A DNA stretch of 57,007 nucleotides from Methylocucumis oryzae (GCF_000963695.1 NZ_LAJX01000017.1:1-57007), one strand, 5' to 3'. Numbered from the stretch's first letter, positions 19,407-29,846 are shown. Numbers and translations are program-made. The notes: generated by a model not told the origin, from the letters alone.

Positions 19407-21212
19407 ATGTGCGGCATTTTCGGAATCCTAGGCCCTTACTCACCCGAACACGCGCGTTCGGCGTTTGCTACGCTTGCCCATCGAGGACGTGACAACAGCA
19501 GCATCATCGAAGAACCTGAGCTTTTTCTTGCTCACCACCGATTAGCCATTACCGACACTCATGCACGCGCTCATCAACCCATGCGACGCGGCAACTTATT
19601 ACTCAGCTTTAACGGCGAAATTTATAATCACCGTCAATTACGCAGTGTATTGAAAAACGCAGTTTGGCAAACTGAAAGCGACGCCGAAGTTATTCTCGCC
19701 GCCTATGCAACCTGGGGCATTGACTGTGTACAACATTTTGATGGCATGTTTGCTTTTGCCTTATTGGATGGTGACAAACTTTATCTAGTGCGCGACCGTT
19801 TCGGTGAAAAAAGCCTGTTTTATCATTTAACCCCGCAAGGGATAGTATTTGCTTCGGAACTCAAAGCCGTTAAGCCGTTTTTAGCCAGCGTGCGCCTTAA
19901 TGAAGACGCGCTACACTCGTACTTATCATTTTTAGCCCCTACGCCACCGCATACGTTTTATCAAGGCATAGAAAAACTCGCCAGTGGCGAATGGCTGTGT
20001 TATCAACGCGGGCAACTAACTCGTCAGCGTTATTACCAACCGCTGGCTTGCCCAGCGTCTGCCATCAACGATGCTACAACCGCATTAAGTTTGATTGAAC
20101 AACAACTACACGACAGCCTACGCAGTCGTTTAGACACACAAGCACCGGTCGCGGCGTTATTATCAGGCGGCCTAGACAGCGCGATGCTTTGCGCAATCGC
20201 CGCCGAGCAAGGTAAAAAACTACCCACGTTTACCTTAGGCTATCAAGGCTATGGCCGAGATGATGAGCGGACCAATGCCAAAATCACCGCCACTGAGCTA
20301 GGTTTAGAACATCATGAAGTCGTCATTGGCCGGGATGATTTTGCTGAGCAACTCGACCACGTGTTAACCGCTCTCGATGAACCGCTCAACGACCCAGCAG
20401 CGTTACCGCTTTATATGCTGATGCAACACATCGCCGAACAAGGCTTTAAAGTCGTGTTAAGCGGCGAAGGTAGCGACGAATTATTTTTAGGTTATAGGCA
20501 ATATTTTGAATGCTTAGATATTGAGCAACTCGCCCAACTTAAACATAAAAACTGGTTAAAAAACTATTTCCACGCCCATTTTTCCATGCATAAAGAATGG
20601 GAATGGTATAAACGTGTTTTTGATAACACGTTGTTATTCCGCACCTCTGGCGAAAAATTTACCGATTTACAACAAAATCGGTTGTTACGGCAAAATATTC
20701 GCGATAACGCTTCACTACGTTTTTTAGCGCCTTACCGAGCCATCTTTGAACACAGCGCTCATCAACATCCCGCGCAATGGTATAGTTTTATCGATTTACA
20801 ACTCTTCGTTGGCGAACATTTCTTAACCAAGCTAGACCGCGTTTCCATGGCGCATACGCTAGAAGCCCGCGCTCCGTTTCTAAATCATAATTTAGCCGAC
20901 TTAGTGTTATCCGTAGACCCGTTGCTACGCATTGGCAAAGGTGAAAGCAAAGCCTTGTTAAAACAAATCGCACGCCGGTATCTGAGCGAACCCATTATCG
21001 CCCGTAAGAAAAAAGGTTTTGCTTATCCTTATTTGGACTGGTTATTAACCACATCGGGCTTAGAATTAATCGAAAGCGTCAACGCTAAAACCGGATTGTT
21101 TAATGAAGAAGCATTAGCGCAATGCCTTGACATGGGACGCAAAGGCAAAATAAAACAACATATTTGGGGGTTGTATGTGTTGTGCCATTGGCTTAAGCGG
21201 GAGATGTTGTAA
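19407..21212 (+). CDS. asnB: Asparagine synthetase, glutamine-hydrolysing
   Basis: This 601-residue enzyme makes asparagine from aspartate, ATP and glutamine in the cytosol. The start is fixed by the catalytic Cys that must follow the initiator Met (MCGIFGILG); upstream in-frame codons are therefore not used. The class II glutaminase domain (1-190) has FNGEIYNH, and RGRDN where RGPDD is usual. The synthetase domain begins near 230, with the ATP pyrophosphatase loop LLSGGLDSAML near residue 250 and GEGSDELFLGY near 375. Length and motifs are complete. It is not near other amino-acid genes. AsnB-type amidotransferases sometimes serve secondary-metabolite pathways, but nothing here links it to the PKS except distance (2.8 kb from its start). 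Confidence 0.9.
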   Translation: MCGIFGILGPYSPEHARSAFATLAHRGRDNSSIIEEPELFLAHHRLAITDTHARAHQPMRRGNLLLSFNGEIYNHRQLRSVLKNAVWQTESDAEVILAAYATWGIDCVQHFDGMFAFALLDGDKLYLVRDRFGEKSLFYHLTPQGIVFASELKAVKPFLASVRLNEDALHSYLSFLAPTPPHTFYQGIEKLASGEWLCYQRGQLTRQRYYQPLACPASAINDATTALSLIEQQLHDSLRSRLDTQAPVAALLSGGLDSAMLCAIAAEQGKKLPTFTLGYQGYGRDDERTNAKITATELGLEHHEVVIGRDDFAEQLDHVLTALDEPLNDPAALPLYMLMQHIAEQGFKVVLSGEGSDELFLGYRQYFECLDIEQLAQLKHKNWLKNYFHAHFSMHKEWEWYKRVFDNTLLFRTSGEKFTDLQQNRLLRQNIRDNASLRFLAPYRAIFEHSAHQHPAQWYSFIDLQLFVGEHFLTKLDRVSMAHTLEARAPFLNHNLADLVLSVDPLLRIGKGESKALLKQIARRYLSEPIIARKKKGFAYPYLDWLLTTSGLELIESVNAKTGLFNEEALAQCLDMGRKGKIKQHIWGLYVLCHWLKREML

Positions 21213-21292
21213 TGATGAAAAAAACGCTACGCCAATCTATATCTACAGCCTTAAACGGCACACAAATTATTCGTCCATCAACACCTTGGTAA
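21212..21292 (+). CDS. Possible 26-aa peptide coupled to asnB
   Basis: The asnB stop overlaps an ATG (TAATGATG), opening a 26-codon frame that begins MMKKTLRQSISTALNG and ends PSTPW. The overlap would allow re-initiation. There is no independent ribosome site, no family is recognised, and the frame may be chance. Confidence 0.2.
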   Translation: MMKKTLRQSISTALNGTQIIRPSTPW

Positions 21293-21651
21293 ATTTGTGG
21301 TGTAGTGGTGTTTTTTAGTAAAAAATGACGGTAGAATCTGTGGACATAGAATGACATCAAATTTGATGCTCTTTAGTCAGCTTTTATAGCATGTTTTATG
21401 GGCGTTAAAGTCGAAACGGACTAACGTGACCACTCTGACTAGAAATTAATGCAGTTTGAATGATATACAGAAAGAATAATTATTATTTGTCAAAGACTTA
21501 ATCAAAATAACTAAGTCTTAAAGTTGATATACAGAAACTATTTAATTACTAGTTAAACCGATTAAACATGAACTCCTCACCATTCCTCAAAAGACAAATC
21601 CGTATGGCAACAGGCGTTCAGCCGAATGGAAGCTAAAAAGAGTCATGAAGT
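21293..21651. promoter_or_regulatory. Non-coding region with direct and inverted repeats upstream of brnT
   Basis: No gene is visible. TGATATACAGAAA occurs twice in direct orientation (21461-21473 and 21525-21537). Between the copies lies a perfect 8-base inverted pair, AAGACTTA (21493) / TAAGTCTT (21512). The stretch is AT-rich and ends 115 bases before brnT. It could hold the promoter or operator of the toxin-antitoxin pair, or be an insertion scar. Confidence 0.35.
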
Positions 21652-21924
21652 ATGCATTTTGAATGGGATCCGAAAAAAGCCACGGCAAACCGACGCAAAC
21701 ATGGCGTTACCTTTGAAGAAGCGAGCAGTGCATTACGCGATGTATTTTCGGCTACTACGCATGACCCTGACCACTCGGATAACGAGGAACGATTTGTAAC
21801 CTTTGGTGTTTCCTCCCAAGGGCGATTACTTACGGTGGCACATACCGATAGAGATAATGCGATTCGCATCATTTCGGCACGACTAGCGACTAATATTGAG
21901 AGGCAAATTTATGAAGAAGGTTAA
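21652..21924 (+). CDS. brnT: BrnT-family toxin (type II toxin-antitoxin)
   Basis: A 90-residue protein with the BrnT opening MHFEWDPKKATANRRKHGV, the FEEA segment, and ERFVTFGVSSQGRLLTVAHT as expected of this RelE-fold ribonuclease family. BrnT toxins cut RNA and arrest growth, and are neutralised by the protein encoded next to them. The downstream gene overlaps it by 14 bases, as is usual for such pairs. Basic residues in the N-terminal half and the HTDRD segment fit the family. Length is normal. Autoregulation through upstream repeats is possible but not shown. Confidence 0.85.
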   Translation: MHFEWDPKKATANRRKHGVTFEEASSALRDVFSATTHDPDHSDNEERFVTFGVSSQGRLLTVAHTDRDNAIRIISARLATNIERQIYEEG

Positions 21925-22156
21925 ATCAGAGATGGCTGACGAACTCAGACCAGAATACAAACGATCAGATTTCGGTGAAATCGTGCGTGGCAAATATGCA
22001 AACCGGATCAAGGAGGAAACCAATGTAGTACTTCTTGAACCTGATATTGCAGAAGCTTTTCCGAATGATGAAGCGGTAAACAAAGCACTTCGGTATTTGC
22101 TGGAAGTAGCAAAAACATCAACCAGCCTAACCCAACGCTCCAAAGGACTCCGCTAA
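21911..22156 (+). CDS. Antitoxin partner of BrnT
   Basis: This 81-residue protein begins MKKVKSEMADELRPEYKRSD and continues FGEIVRGKYANRI. This motif set is common in small proteins encoded directly after BrnT-like toxins. The ATG at 21911 overlaps the toxin gene by 14 bases, so translation is coupled. The acidic middle (EPDIAEAFPNDEAVN) and the C-terminal helix fit an antitoxin with a short DNA-binding or dimerising region. Assignment rests on the gene pair and on recognition of the sequence type. Confidence 0.75.
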   Translation: MKKVKSEMADELRPEYKRSDFGEIVRGKYANRIKEETNVVLLEPDIAEAFPNDEAVNKALRYLLEVAKTSTSLTQRSKGLR

Positions 22157-22207
22157 CACTACACCGCTGAGCTTTGCGTTGGGTGTCTCTTGATGAAGCC
22201 AAGTAGA

Positions 22208-22254
22208 GTGCATTTCATGCACCAAATAACTTGGCTATGGTGCATCAAATGCAC
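22208..22254. repeat. Inverted repeat after the toxin-antitoxin pair
   Basis: Arms GTGCATTTCATGCACC (22208-22223) and GGTGCATCAAATGCAC (22239-22254) pair at 15 of 16 positions around a 15-base loop. Each arm is itself nearly palindromic. There is no T-run, so it is not a standard terminator. Confidence 0.65.
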
Positions 22255-22357
22255 CCAACTGCCCATCATTTTCCTAAATCCAGTAGATTTGCTTATTATC
22301 TGTGACAACGTTATTGACCAACACCTGATTACACCTTGTTAATCAATTAGTAAGCTC

Positions 22358-24156
22358 TCAAGACAACGCCGTTTCATTATCAACAGCATCAATCATTTCC
22401 ACTTTAAGACGCAAGCGTTGGTTAATAAAAAAACTATTACCTGGAATTTTCTTAGCCTGCTTTTTCGCCCCGGTAGCAAGGTCGGAAAGATCGACGTGAG
22501 TTAAACATTGACTAGTTGCAAAACTATCAACAATGCCGATTGATAAACTGACTAAGGCAAAAAAATGTTTTTAACCCCGCGCGGTCTTCGCCCACTATAC
22601 CGCCCTTAAGCCTATCTTCTTCAATGTAAAAAGTAGGCGCTAATTCAGCAAAATGACTAAGCATGTTTTGGCAACGCACTAACCAATCCTCGCATAAAAA
22701 AACGACAATAAAATCATCGCCGCCAATATGGCCGATAATGCCATGTTGCTCGTCAACGAACTTAGATAAAAGCTCAGCTACTGCTTTTATCACATTGTCA
22801 CCAGCGCTATAACCGTACTTATCGTTATACGGTTTAAAATTATCCAGGTCGAAATAAGCAAACGTAAATGGAATTTTTTCTTTTAAAAATAGATTGATAC
22901 GTTCGTTCACTGGCACACTACCAGGTAATAACGTCAATGGGTTAGCATGTTTGGCATTTATGATTTGTTGCCGGGTAATCTCTTCGAGCAAGTCTAAAAC
23001 CGTCGCTACACCTAGATAATAACTGTTTTCGGTCACGATAAAACGCCGAATCATTTTCCGAGTTCGATGTCAGCATTTGGCTCACCGTTTCCAGAGGGGT
23101 GTTAACATCAAACATTAACGGCATTTTACTGACGAACAAACTAATTGGTTTTTTGCCATACAATTCCAAGCCATATCGACTAGAAAACAGTTTAGATAAA
23201 AACCTATCGCGAAAAATGATGCCGGTCGCCAATAGATTATCGACCACGGGAATCATGGTTAATTGTGAATTTTGCTGAAACAAATCCATTACTTGACTAA
23301 TGCTGGTTGCAGACGTCACTGGCTCAACTATTTTTAAGATAGATCTAGTCTGTGGAGAATGGCCATTAAATGAATGTACTAATAATGGTGAAATACGATT
23401 GCTTACTAATAACGCAGGATCAATGCGCTCAGGCGGTTGTGCGTTAGGTCTGGCAAAATAATACCCTTGCGCATGGGTAATCCCTAAAGACTCTACTGTT
23501 TTAAATTCTTCTTTGGTTTCAACACCTTCAGCAATAATATTGCAATTCAATGAACTGGCAATGCTTTGTATCGAGCGGACAAAATTGTATTTAACACTGT
23601 CTTCATGGATGCCATGAATAAAATGCTTATCAATTTTAACGTAGTCGGGTAATAGCTCAGACCATAGTCTTAACCCCGAATAACCCGCGCCTAAATCATC
23701 TAAAGCAATTTCAAAGCCCATCTGCCGATAATGCATCACTGCGTCGCGCATCAACGGGTAATTATCGGTCGGTTGGCTTTCGGTTAATTCTATGACAACT
23801 GATTTTGGATCTAAGCCGGCTTGCTCTAAATATTTTAACGTCATGCCCATTTTAAAATCCGGCTGTAATAATACCGACGGGCTGACATTGATAAAGAGCT
23901 TTTTGGCTAATTTTAAGCGGGAATAGTATTGAATACTGATTTTGCGGCAACAAAATTCAAGCTTTGTGCTTAGGCCATGACGTTCAGCAGCACTAAATAA
24001 ATTGTACGGGCTATGTAGCGAGCTGTCCGAAGGTCCACGTATGAGCGCCTCATAGCCCAAAATATCTTTATGCAATAATGAAATAATAGGCTGAAAAATA
24101 GGCGTCAGTCGCTCGCCTTCTATGATATTGACGATTTCGTCTCGTAACGCAGTCAT
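22358..24156 (-). CDS. Cyclic-di-GMP regulator: EAL-CBS-CBS-GGDEF
   Basis: A soluble protein of about 598 residues once two extra bases are removed (23054-23057 and 22559-22565). The EAL phosphodiesterase domain comes first: YEALIRGP, ELTESQ, DDLGAGYS, KIDKHFI and AEGVET, so the metal and catalytic residues are largely intact. Two CBS-type segments follow (about 270-410), then a GGDEF domain with FDLDNFKPYNDKYG and the variant site GGDDF. EAL-CBS-GGDEF proteins of this order are known; CBS pairs usually sense nucleotides. Whether the cyclase is active cannot be told. The start at 24156 is preferred over 24177 because AGGAT sits 7 bases upstream. The end at 22358 depends on the second repair. 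No partner gene is adjacent. Confidence 0.82.
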
Positions 24157-24268
24157 AAAGTATCCTGAATTAAGCACTAAGTTATAAAAAATAGGCTTGA
24201 ATTATTAATACCGTATGACAGCTAATAAATCGAAACTAAAAAAACTAAGATGTTAATATGAATGCTCA

Positions 24269-24290
24269 CGCCGAACTGATTGGTTCGGCG
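24269..24290 (-). terminator. Hairpin after the DUF1501 gene
   Basis: CGCCGAAC (24269-24276) and GTTCGGCG (24283-24290) form a perfect 8-base stem 12 bases beyond the stop of the minus-strand gene. There is no clear T-run, so it is a weak terminator or an RNA-stabilising end. Confidence 0.45.
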
Positions 24291-24301
24291 GAGTTTAACC
24301 T

Positions 24302-25672
24302 CTACAAACTCATAAAACCTAAATTAGCTGTAGCAAACCGGTCTAAATGCGGAAATAGTGTGTGTAATTCGCTATCATCCGCGCCAAACCACGCGGCTAA
24401 CGTTGCCCCATATTGCTCTATTGATGTGGTTGGAATCAAACGCCCATAGCCAGAATCATCGGGACCGTCTAGGGTTTGATTGGGGAATTGCCCATACACT
24501 TGCCCGCCTAAGACTGAGCCGCCCGCCACCATTTGAATATTACCCCAAGAATGGTCAGTACCATCGCCGTTTGACGTTAAGGTGCGACCGAATTCAGATA
24601 ATGTAAAACTCGTAACATTACTCGCCACACCGAGTTGTTCCATCGCGTTATGGAAAGTAGAAATAGCCTCCGATAACTCAGAAATTAAGCGGCTGTGGTT
24701 ATCGATTTGATTATCGTGCGTATCATAACCACCATGCGTGACGTAAAACACTTGCCGATTCATGCCAAAGGCTTGCCTAACGCTAATCATTCTAGCAACC
24801 ATCTCTAGCTGATCCGACAAATACCCGCCCGGCCAAGATTGAGAGCCAGAATTGCTCTTTTCCAACGCTTTAATCAGTGATTCACTAAGGTCAAGGGTTT
24901 TGCCCACTGCATTAGCATATTCTCGTTCTAGTAACCGATGACCGAGTGAAGCTTGTTCTAAGATTTTTCTAAACGCACGCGTTCTAGGATCTTTTGCCCC
25001 CCATTAGTGACCGAAAGCGCTCAACACCGTAAGAGCTTAGATAATAAGGTACGGCGGTTTCACCGATTTGAAATAAGTTGTTGCCAGCAATAGAAATCCC
25101 TAAAGGCAACGCATTAGGGCCATTTAAATTAGATAATAAATCTGCGATGCGCCCGCCCCAACCGACTCGCTGCAACGCATCTAATTGATTGGACATGGCT
25201 TGGTCGGTCTGGTCGCTATGAGAAAATAGCTGGGGGGTAGATTTTTACCGGATTCGTAATCTTTCTTTTGAGTCGGCTGTAATAACGTACCGACATTAGC
25301 GACAAATGCTAAGCGTCCGTTGTTATACATCTGTTGCATCTCTTGCGCCGCATCCCAGACAGCATAGGTCTGTCCCGCATTATTCCCGGCTAAATCTAAT
25401 AAATCTTCTTTAGCCAACGCCAAATTTGACCTAGCCTGTTTATAAATCCCATATCGCTCAGAATCGGTAGGTATTAAAACATTATAGCCATCATTGCCGC
25501 CGCCTAAAAAAATACATACTAATGCTCGATAATCTTGATCTGCGGCTTGTACAGCCGCCGCTTGAGTACCGGCTAAAAAACCAAGTGCCGCCGAACGGTT
25601 ACTCAATCCGGCTGCCGCTGCGAGCGTGTACTGTAAAAAATCGCGTCGTGTTGTTAAGCGTGTGCGCGTCAT
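24302..25672 (-). CDS. DUF1501 exported protein with twin-arginine signal
   Basis: About 456 residues after two compensating repairs: one C missing from the run at 25232-25237, one extra G in the run at 24997-25002. The N-terminus has a twin-arginine signal, TTRRDFLQYTLAAAAG, then ALVCIFLGGGNDGYN, the hallmark of DUF1501. Further family segments are YVTHGGYDTHDNQ, FTLSEFGRTLTSN and TDHSWGNIQMVAGG, which resemble metal sites of alkaline-phosphatase/sulfatase-like folds. The protein should be exported folded, perhaps with a cofactor. It starts 11 bases after the DUF1800 gene. The two families are almost always encoded together in environmental bacteria. Their biochemical role is unknown. Confidence 0.85.
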
Positions 25673-25683
25673 TTGAATGCTCC

Positions 25684-27338
25684 TCAGCGTTGAATTAAAT
25701 AAAAAGGTGAACTCATTACCAAGTAAAGCGCTTCTAAAGAACGTCTTACCCCTTTATTTTCGGCTCTACCTAAATCGATTTTACGCACATAATTGGCTAT
25801 GGTTAGCTTGGTTTCTTCTGGTAATTGCTTACCCGTTAACACCGTGTCTAAATAGCCTACGAGTTCTTTTGTATTTTTAGCATTTTTCTTTAAGGTGCTG
25901 ATATTAATTAAAATATTATTTCTACTTATATAAGGATTACCTTTGTAATACCATTGCGTCAAACCCCATAGTTCGTTATGAAAACTGGTGTTATTCGCAT
26001 CGTTGACTAATTGAAACTCGGGTGCAACTAAACCGTTTTTGCTAAGCGCACCACTGGGGCAAAATTAGGCCGAAAAAAATTGAAGACACTAGGTGAAGAT
26101 AATGGCGCTTGGCCTATGGTGTAATCCGGGTAGTAATACGGTAATGTACCTTCAGCCGTGCTAGCATCAAACGCGCGCCATAAATGAGTTAGCACTAACA
26201 ACGGTTCGCGTAGCTTACCAAAGCGTTTATTGACTTTAACTCCGCCTAGGGCTTCGGGATCTAACAATACCGCTTTAATAACCGCCTTCATATCGCCCCG
26301 GACACCGTCGCCATTATCATTAAATTTCTTAGCGACACGGGCAATATATTCCGGTGAAGGGTTACTCGTCACTAAGCGTTGAATCAGTCTTAAACCGATA
26401 AAAGGCCCTACATTGGGGTGATTAAATAGCGTGTTCAACGCTATATCCAACTCTTTTTCCGCCGTTTGGTTTTCAGCAATACGTTTTTTATTGATGATGA
26501 CTTTTCCATCACGGTCGTGAAAAGCGCGAAATGCTTTCATGCTAATACGCCAGTCATCACCATCAAAAAACGAGAGTGAATCTCCCCAGCTCCAACCGGT
26601 AAACACGCGGGCAAGATTTTCAATATCAGATTGATTATATGTGGGTACGGTCGTACCGTCTTTTAATAAAGGCTCACCGTTAGCATTGAGCTGCACCAAA
26701 CCTACCGTGAATAACTGCATGATTTCACGAGCAAAATTTTCATCGGCGCGAATGCCTTTAGCGCGACTTGGTTTTTGATTGCCTAACATCGATAAATAAG
26801 AACCCATAGCTGGCGATAGGGTTACTTTTTCTAACAAGTCTCTGAAATTACCAAACGCATTACGCACTAATATATCGTTATAAACAGTAAGCGCATGGGG
26901 TGGTATACCGGAATTCATATCAGACACCACAAAAATTTCAGAAAGTGCAAAAGCTACTCGTTGACGTAATTGATCAGGCGCCGTAACCGCATGTCTAAAC
27001 CACACTTCAATGCGATTATTACGATCATTGTTATCTTGGGTAATATTCAGCGACTCCAAATGACATGAAGCCTTCATGCTCATTTGTTGATTAATCCATT
27101 GCTGATAGGTGAAGTGCTTTAAATGGTTTATATCGCGCGGATTGGCGCCAAAAGTCGCCATATTTAAAAATCTAGCCGCATCATCGGTAGGCGTTACGAC
27201 TTCAGTATCTGGCGTGCGTGGGTACTGTGGCTGAGCATAAGGATCAACACATTCGGCCGGTGGCTCAGCCCACACAGCCCAAGAGAACATTATCGCGAAT
27301 AAAAAACTTAGACGGCGGAGACGTTGGATATTTGACAT
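25684..27338 (-). CDS. DUF1800 exported protein
   Basis: About 551 residues after restoring one missing base at 26036-26040, which joins FFRPNFAPVVRLAK to the C-terminal ELWGLTQWYYKGNPY part. A Sec signal peptide (FLFAIMFSWAVWA) opens the protein. Family marks are ARFLNMATFGANPRDI near residue 50, NFAREIMQLFTVG, VFTGWSW, and the C-terminal PLSSPSVFNFFRPNF. DUF1800 proteins are partners of DUF1501 proteins, and this gene lies directly upstream of one, so they form a two-gene operon. TTTCCTCC on the plus strand (GGAGGAAA on the coding strand) gives a strong ribosome site at the start. No enzymatic function is known to me. Confidence 0.85.
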
Positions 27339-27481
27339 TTTTTCCTCCAGGCTGTAGAGATAACAACAGAAAAACCTGCGCTCAAGCGCCTGGACTGTAA
27401 TAACTCATAGTTAGACTGTCAAGCGTAAGCACTTTAAAATCAATAGGATGATTTAATTTTGACATTAAAAATGAATAAGTT

Positions 27482-28049
27482 ATGTTAATTATTCACAACA
27501 GCGTAAAGAAAATCCTTGTGTGTTTTGCTATGCGCATCACAACTCAATCCTTTATCCTTTTACCGTCACCGCTATGTTTATTACCTCCATACCCATTGTT
27601 TTATCCTATACCAGCTTATTTAATCTCATTGAATTTATTTTGTTTTTTAGCGACGATAGCCAGTTTGCTTTACTTTTATACGCCCGCTAACAATCCAATA
27701 TGGGAAGAAAACCTAGGTGATGGTTGGTACACACTTTTACGCAATATGTGGCTAGGCGATGCTGCATTATGGCGAGCGTTTTGGCCTTTTTTTTATCTTC
27801 GCTAATGTTGTGTTTGCTTATATCGATTACCGAGCCAACAGCGTGTCTTATACGATAGCAAGTTGGAAGACCGTGCATGGCATGTTATTCCTGCCCATGG
27901 TTTGGTGGGCGACTGCTGTTTGGCGCTGTTCAGTCAATAGTTCTAATAAACTTTGGGCGGTTGCCGCCAGAAGCCTAGTCATTTATTTTTTCTTAGACGT
28001 TATCTTAAGGCTTTTCATCGCGATAAAAATTTCCCCAGGCCTTATTTGA
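27482..28049 (+). CDS. Membrane protein of unknown function (about 188 aa, frameshifted)
   Basis: Two overlapping frames join when one T is removed from the run at 27787-27794 (WRAFWPFFIFANVVFAYIDY). The product has about four hydrophobic segments: near residues 40-62, 98-112, 135-150 and 165-185. I recognise no family. A later start near 27530 (MRITTQSF) is equally possible. It faces away from the DUF1800 gene, so the 143 bases between them must hold both promoters. Confidence 0.5.
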
Positions 28050-28458
28050 TTGCCATTTGTTGGTGATGGAATATGGCGACTGTTGGTAACACTCACCTTG
28101 GGTTTATCATGCTTTAGGATTTTTACTATTCACATACGGTTAACAATTATCTAAAAAATGCTTTATTTGGTGCATAACAACAACATATTGCACGGATAGG
28201 CACAGCTTACAAATTAAACGCAATGCCGATAGGCAGTATCCATGTCATCACGATAAAAAAATAAATATTAAAAATCAATATATTACAATACACTTGAAAA
28301 TAACTACAGTTATCCTTATATCAGGCATGAAATATGCTTTTCTTATAAAACCAGCGTAACGACTTAACAGCTTTGACTTTAAGTCACGTGTTTGTCACTT
28401 GGCATCATTATGATGTTTTTGCCCGAACACGGTTTTATCTGTGACGTAAGGAGAATTT
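28050..28458. other. AT-rich intergenic region, no gene seen
   Basis: About 400 bases between two membrane-protein genes. All frames are short and I see no recognisable RNA or repeat family. GAGAA just before 28459 serves as the ribosome site of the next gene, whose promoter must lie here. Confidence 0.5.
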
Positions 28459-29411
28459 ATGTTAAATATTTTGGTTTTTTTCAATGATGCGATTCATTGG
28501 CTAGTACTTAATCTATCAGGCGAATTAATCGCTTTGGGATTACTGCTCCTCTTTGCCTGTTTATCTGTTTGGGAATTCATTTTTTCCTAGAGAAAAAATG
28601 GCCTAGTGCCGCAATTAGGCGTTCCTATATGACCAATAGCTGTCTTTTCATTTTTAACAGCATCGTAACGTCTATCGCTAGCTTTGCTGTCGTCGTATTT
28701 GCGCAACAACATTTGAGCATCAGTGGCTTTAGTCAATTACCTAATACATGGGTAAAAGCATTACTCGCGTTTATCGGATTGGATTTAGTGCTGTATCTAT
28801 GGCATAGAGCTTGCCATCACTTTGATTGTTTATGGATGTTTCATCGTGTACACCACAACGAGCCGTTTTTAAACATCTCAACCGCATTTAGAGTGCATGT
28901 GTTAGAAGTATTAATCACAAATTTACTAAAAGCCGGTTATGTAATTTCTATTGGCTTAGATCAAATGCAGATACTGGTCAATGAAGCGCTGTTAACCTGC
29001 TTTATCATGCTGCACCACAGCAATATCAGTTTTAAAGGCGAAAAATGGTTAGGATGGCTAGTGATAACACCGGCAATACACCGCTCCCATCACTCGGTAG
29101 AACGATTAGAGCATGATAGCAATTATGGTAGCGTGTTATCGTTATGGGATAGGTTGTTCCGCACACTTAATTTAAAGCACGCGGATAAATTAGGAATTCA
29201 GCAAGCATCGCCAAAAGACTTTGCTCGCTTATTATCCTTTGGTTTTTCGTTTGACTCACCTAAACCAGCGCCTGCTATTAATTTAGAAACAATGATTGCC
29301 GAAGCTGCTTACTATAAAGCCGAACAACGCAACTTCCGACCCGGTCATGAATTAAAAGATTGGCTGGATGCGCAAAGAGATATTATGAAATTGCTTTACG
29401 AGCAAAAATAG
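28459..29411 (+). CDS. Sterol desaturase / fatty acid hydroxylase family membrane enzyme
   Basis: About 317 residues with one missing base restored in the T-run at 28580-28585. Without the repair only residues from about 37 on are readable. Several membrane segments surround the histidine clusters of the di-iron hydroxylase family: WHRACHHFDCLWMFHRVHH, HHSN, and HRSHHS. This superfamily uses O2 to hydroxylate or desaturate lipids at the membrane; the substrate is not predictable from the sequence. The ATG at 28459 follows AAGGAG. A hairpin terminator follows the gene. Confidence 0.82.
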
Positions 29412-29437
29412 TTCTTAACACCAGGCAATGAGACAAG

Positions 29438-29469
29438 AAAGGCTAATCTGTAATAAGATAGCCTTTTTT
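29438..29469 (+). terminator. Rho-independent terminator of the desaturase gene
   Basis: AAAGGCTAATCT (29438-29449) pairs with AGATAGCCTTT (29455-29465), followed by a T-run. It lies 27 bases after the stop and just before the next gene's start. Confidence 0.75.
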
Positions 29470-29484
29470 AACCAAGGCTTTTTT

Positions 29485-29829
29485 ATGCGTTCCGTCTTTA
29501 TTGCCGTATTACTAAGCGTGGCTTTTTCGATTAACGCGGCAGATGATGAGTCTGCCGCTTTAGAATCTTTGCCTGAAACGCCAACGCCCCCTCCCCCTGT
29601 CCACAGCGGCGAAGCCATAGAGCCCGATATTACAATTATCAAACGCGGAAAAAAAACCATACAAGAATTCCGCAGAGGCGGCCGCTTGTACATGATTAAA
29701 GTCATTCCTGATATTGGTCCTGCTTATTATTTTTTAGATACTAACGGCGATGGTAAGCTCGATGCTCGTAGCAACGATTTAGATTATGGTAGCCACATTA
29801 ATATGTGGAAAATCTTTGAGTGGGATTAA
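29485..29829 (+). CDS. DUF2782 family exported protein
   Basis: This 114-residue protein has a signal peptide (SVFIAVLLSVAFSINA). After a proline-rich linker it shows the DUF2782 core: ITIIKRGKKTIQEFRRGGRL, YMIKVIPDIGPAYYF, DTNGDGKLDARS and MWKIFEWD. The family is small, gammaproteobacterial and of unknown function; it is often found near polA. The start at 29485 is chosen because it gives the signal peptide; the longer frame from 29428 runs through the terminator. The gene has its own terminator. Confidence 0.82.
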   Translation: MRSVFIAVLLSVAFSINAADDESAALESLPETPTPPPPVHSGEAIEPDITIIKRGKKTIQEFRRGGRLYMIKVIPDIGPAYYFLDTNGDGKLDARSNDLDYGSHINMWKIFEWD

Positions 29830-29846
29830 AGGTTTGTTTTAGCAAA

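Noticed and set aside
19407-21212. asnB as a tailoring gene of the PKS cluster
   Set aside because: It is on the other strand, separated by four unrelated features, and AsnB is a common housekeeping enzyme; no sequence evidence connects them.
19407-21292. Lasso-peptide or peptide-cyclase reading of asnB plus the small downstream frame
   Set aside because: The enzyme has the normal glutaminase Cys2 and all asparagine synthetase motifs, there is no leader peptidase, and the small frame follows the gene and lacks a leader-core pattern.
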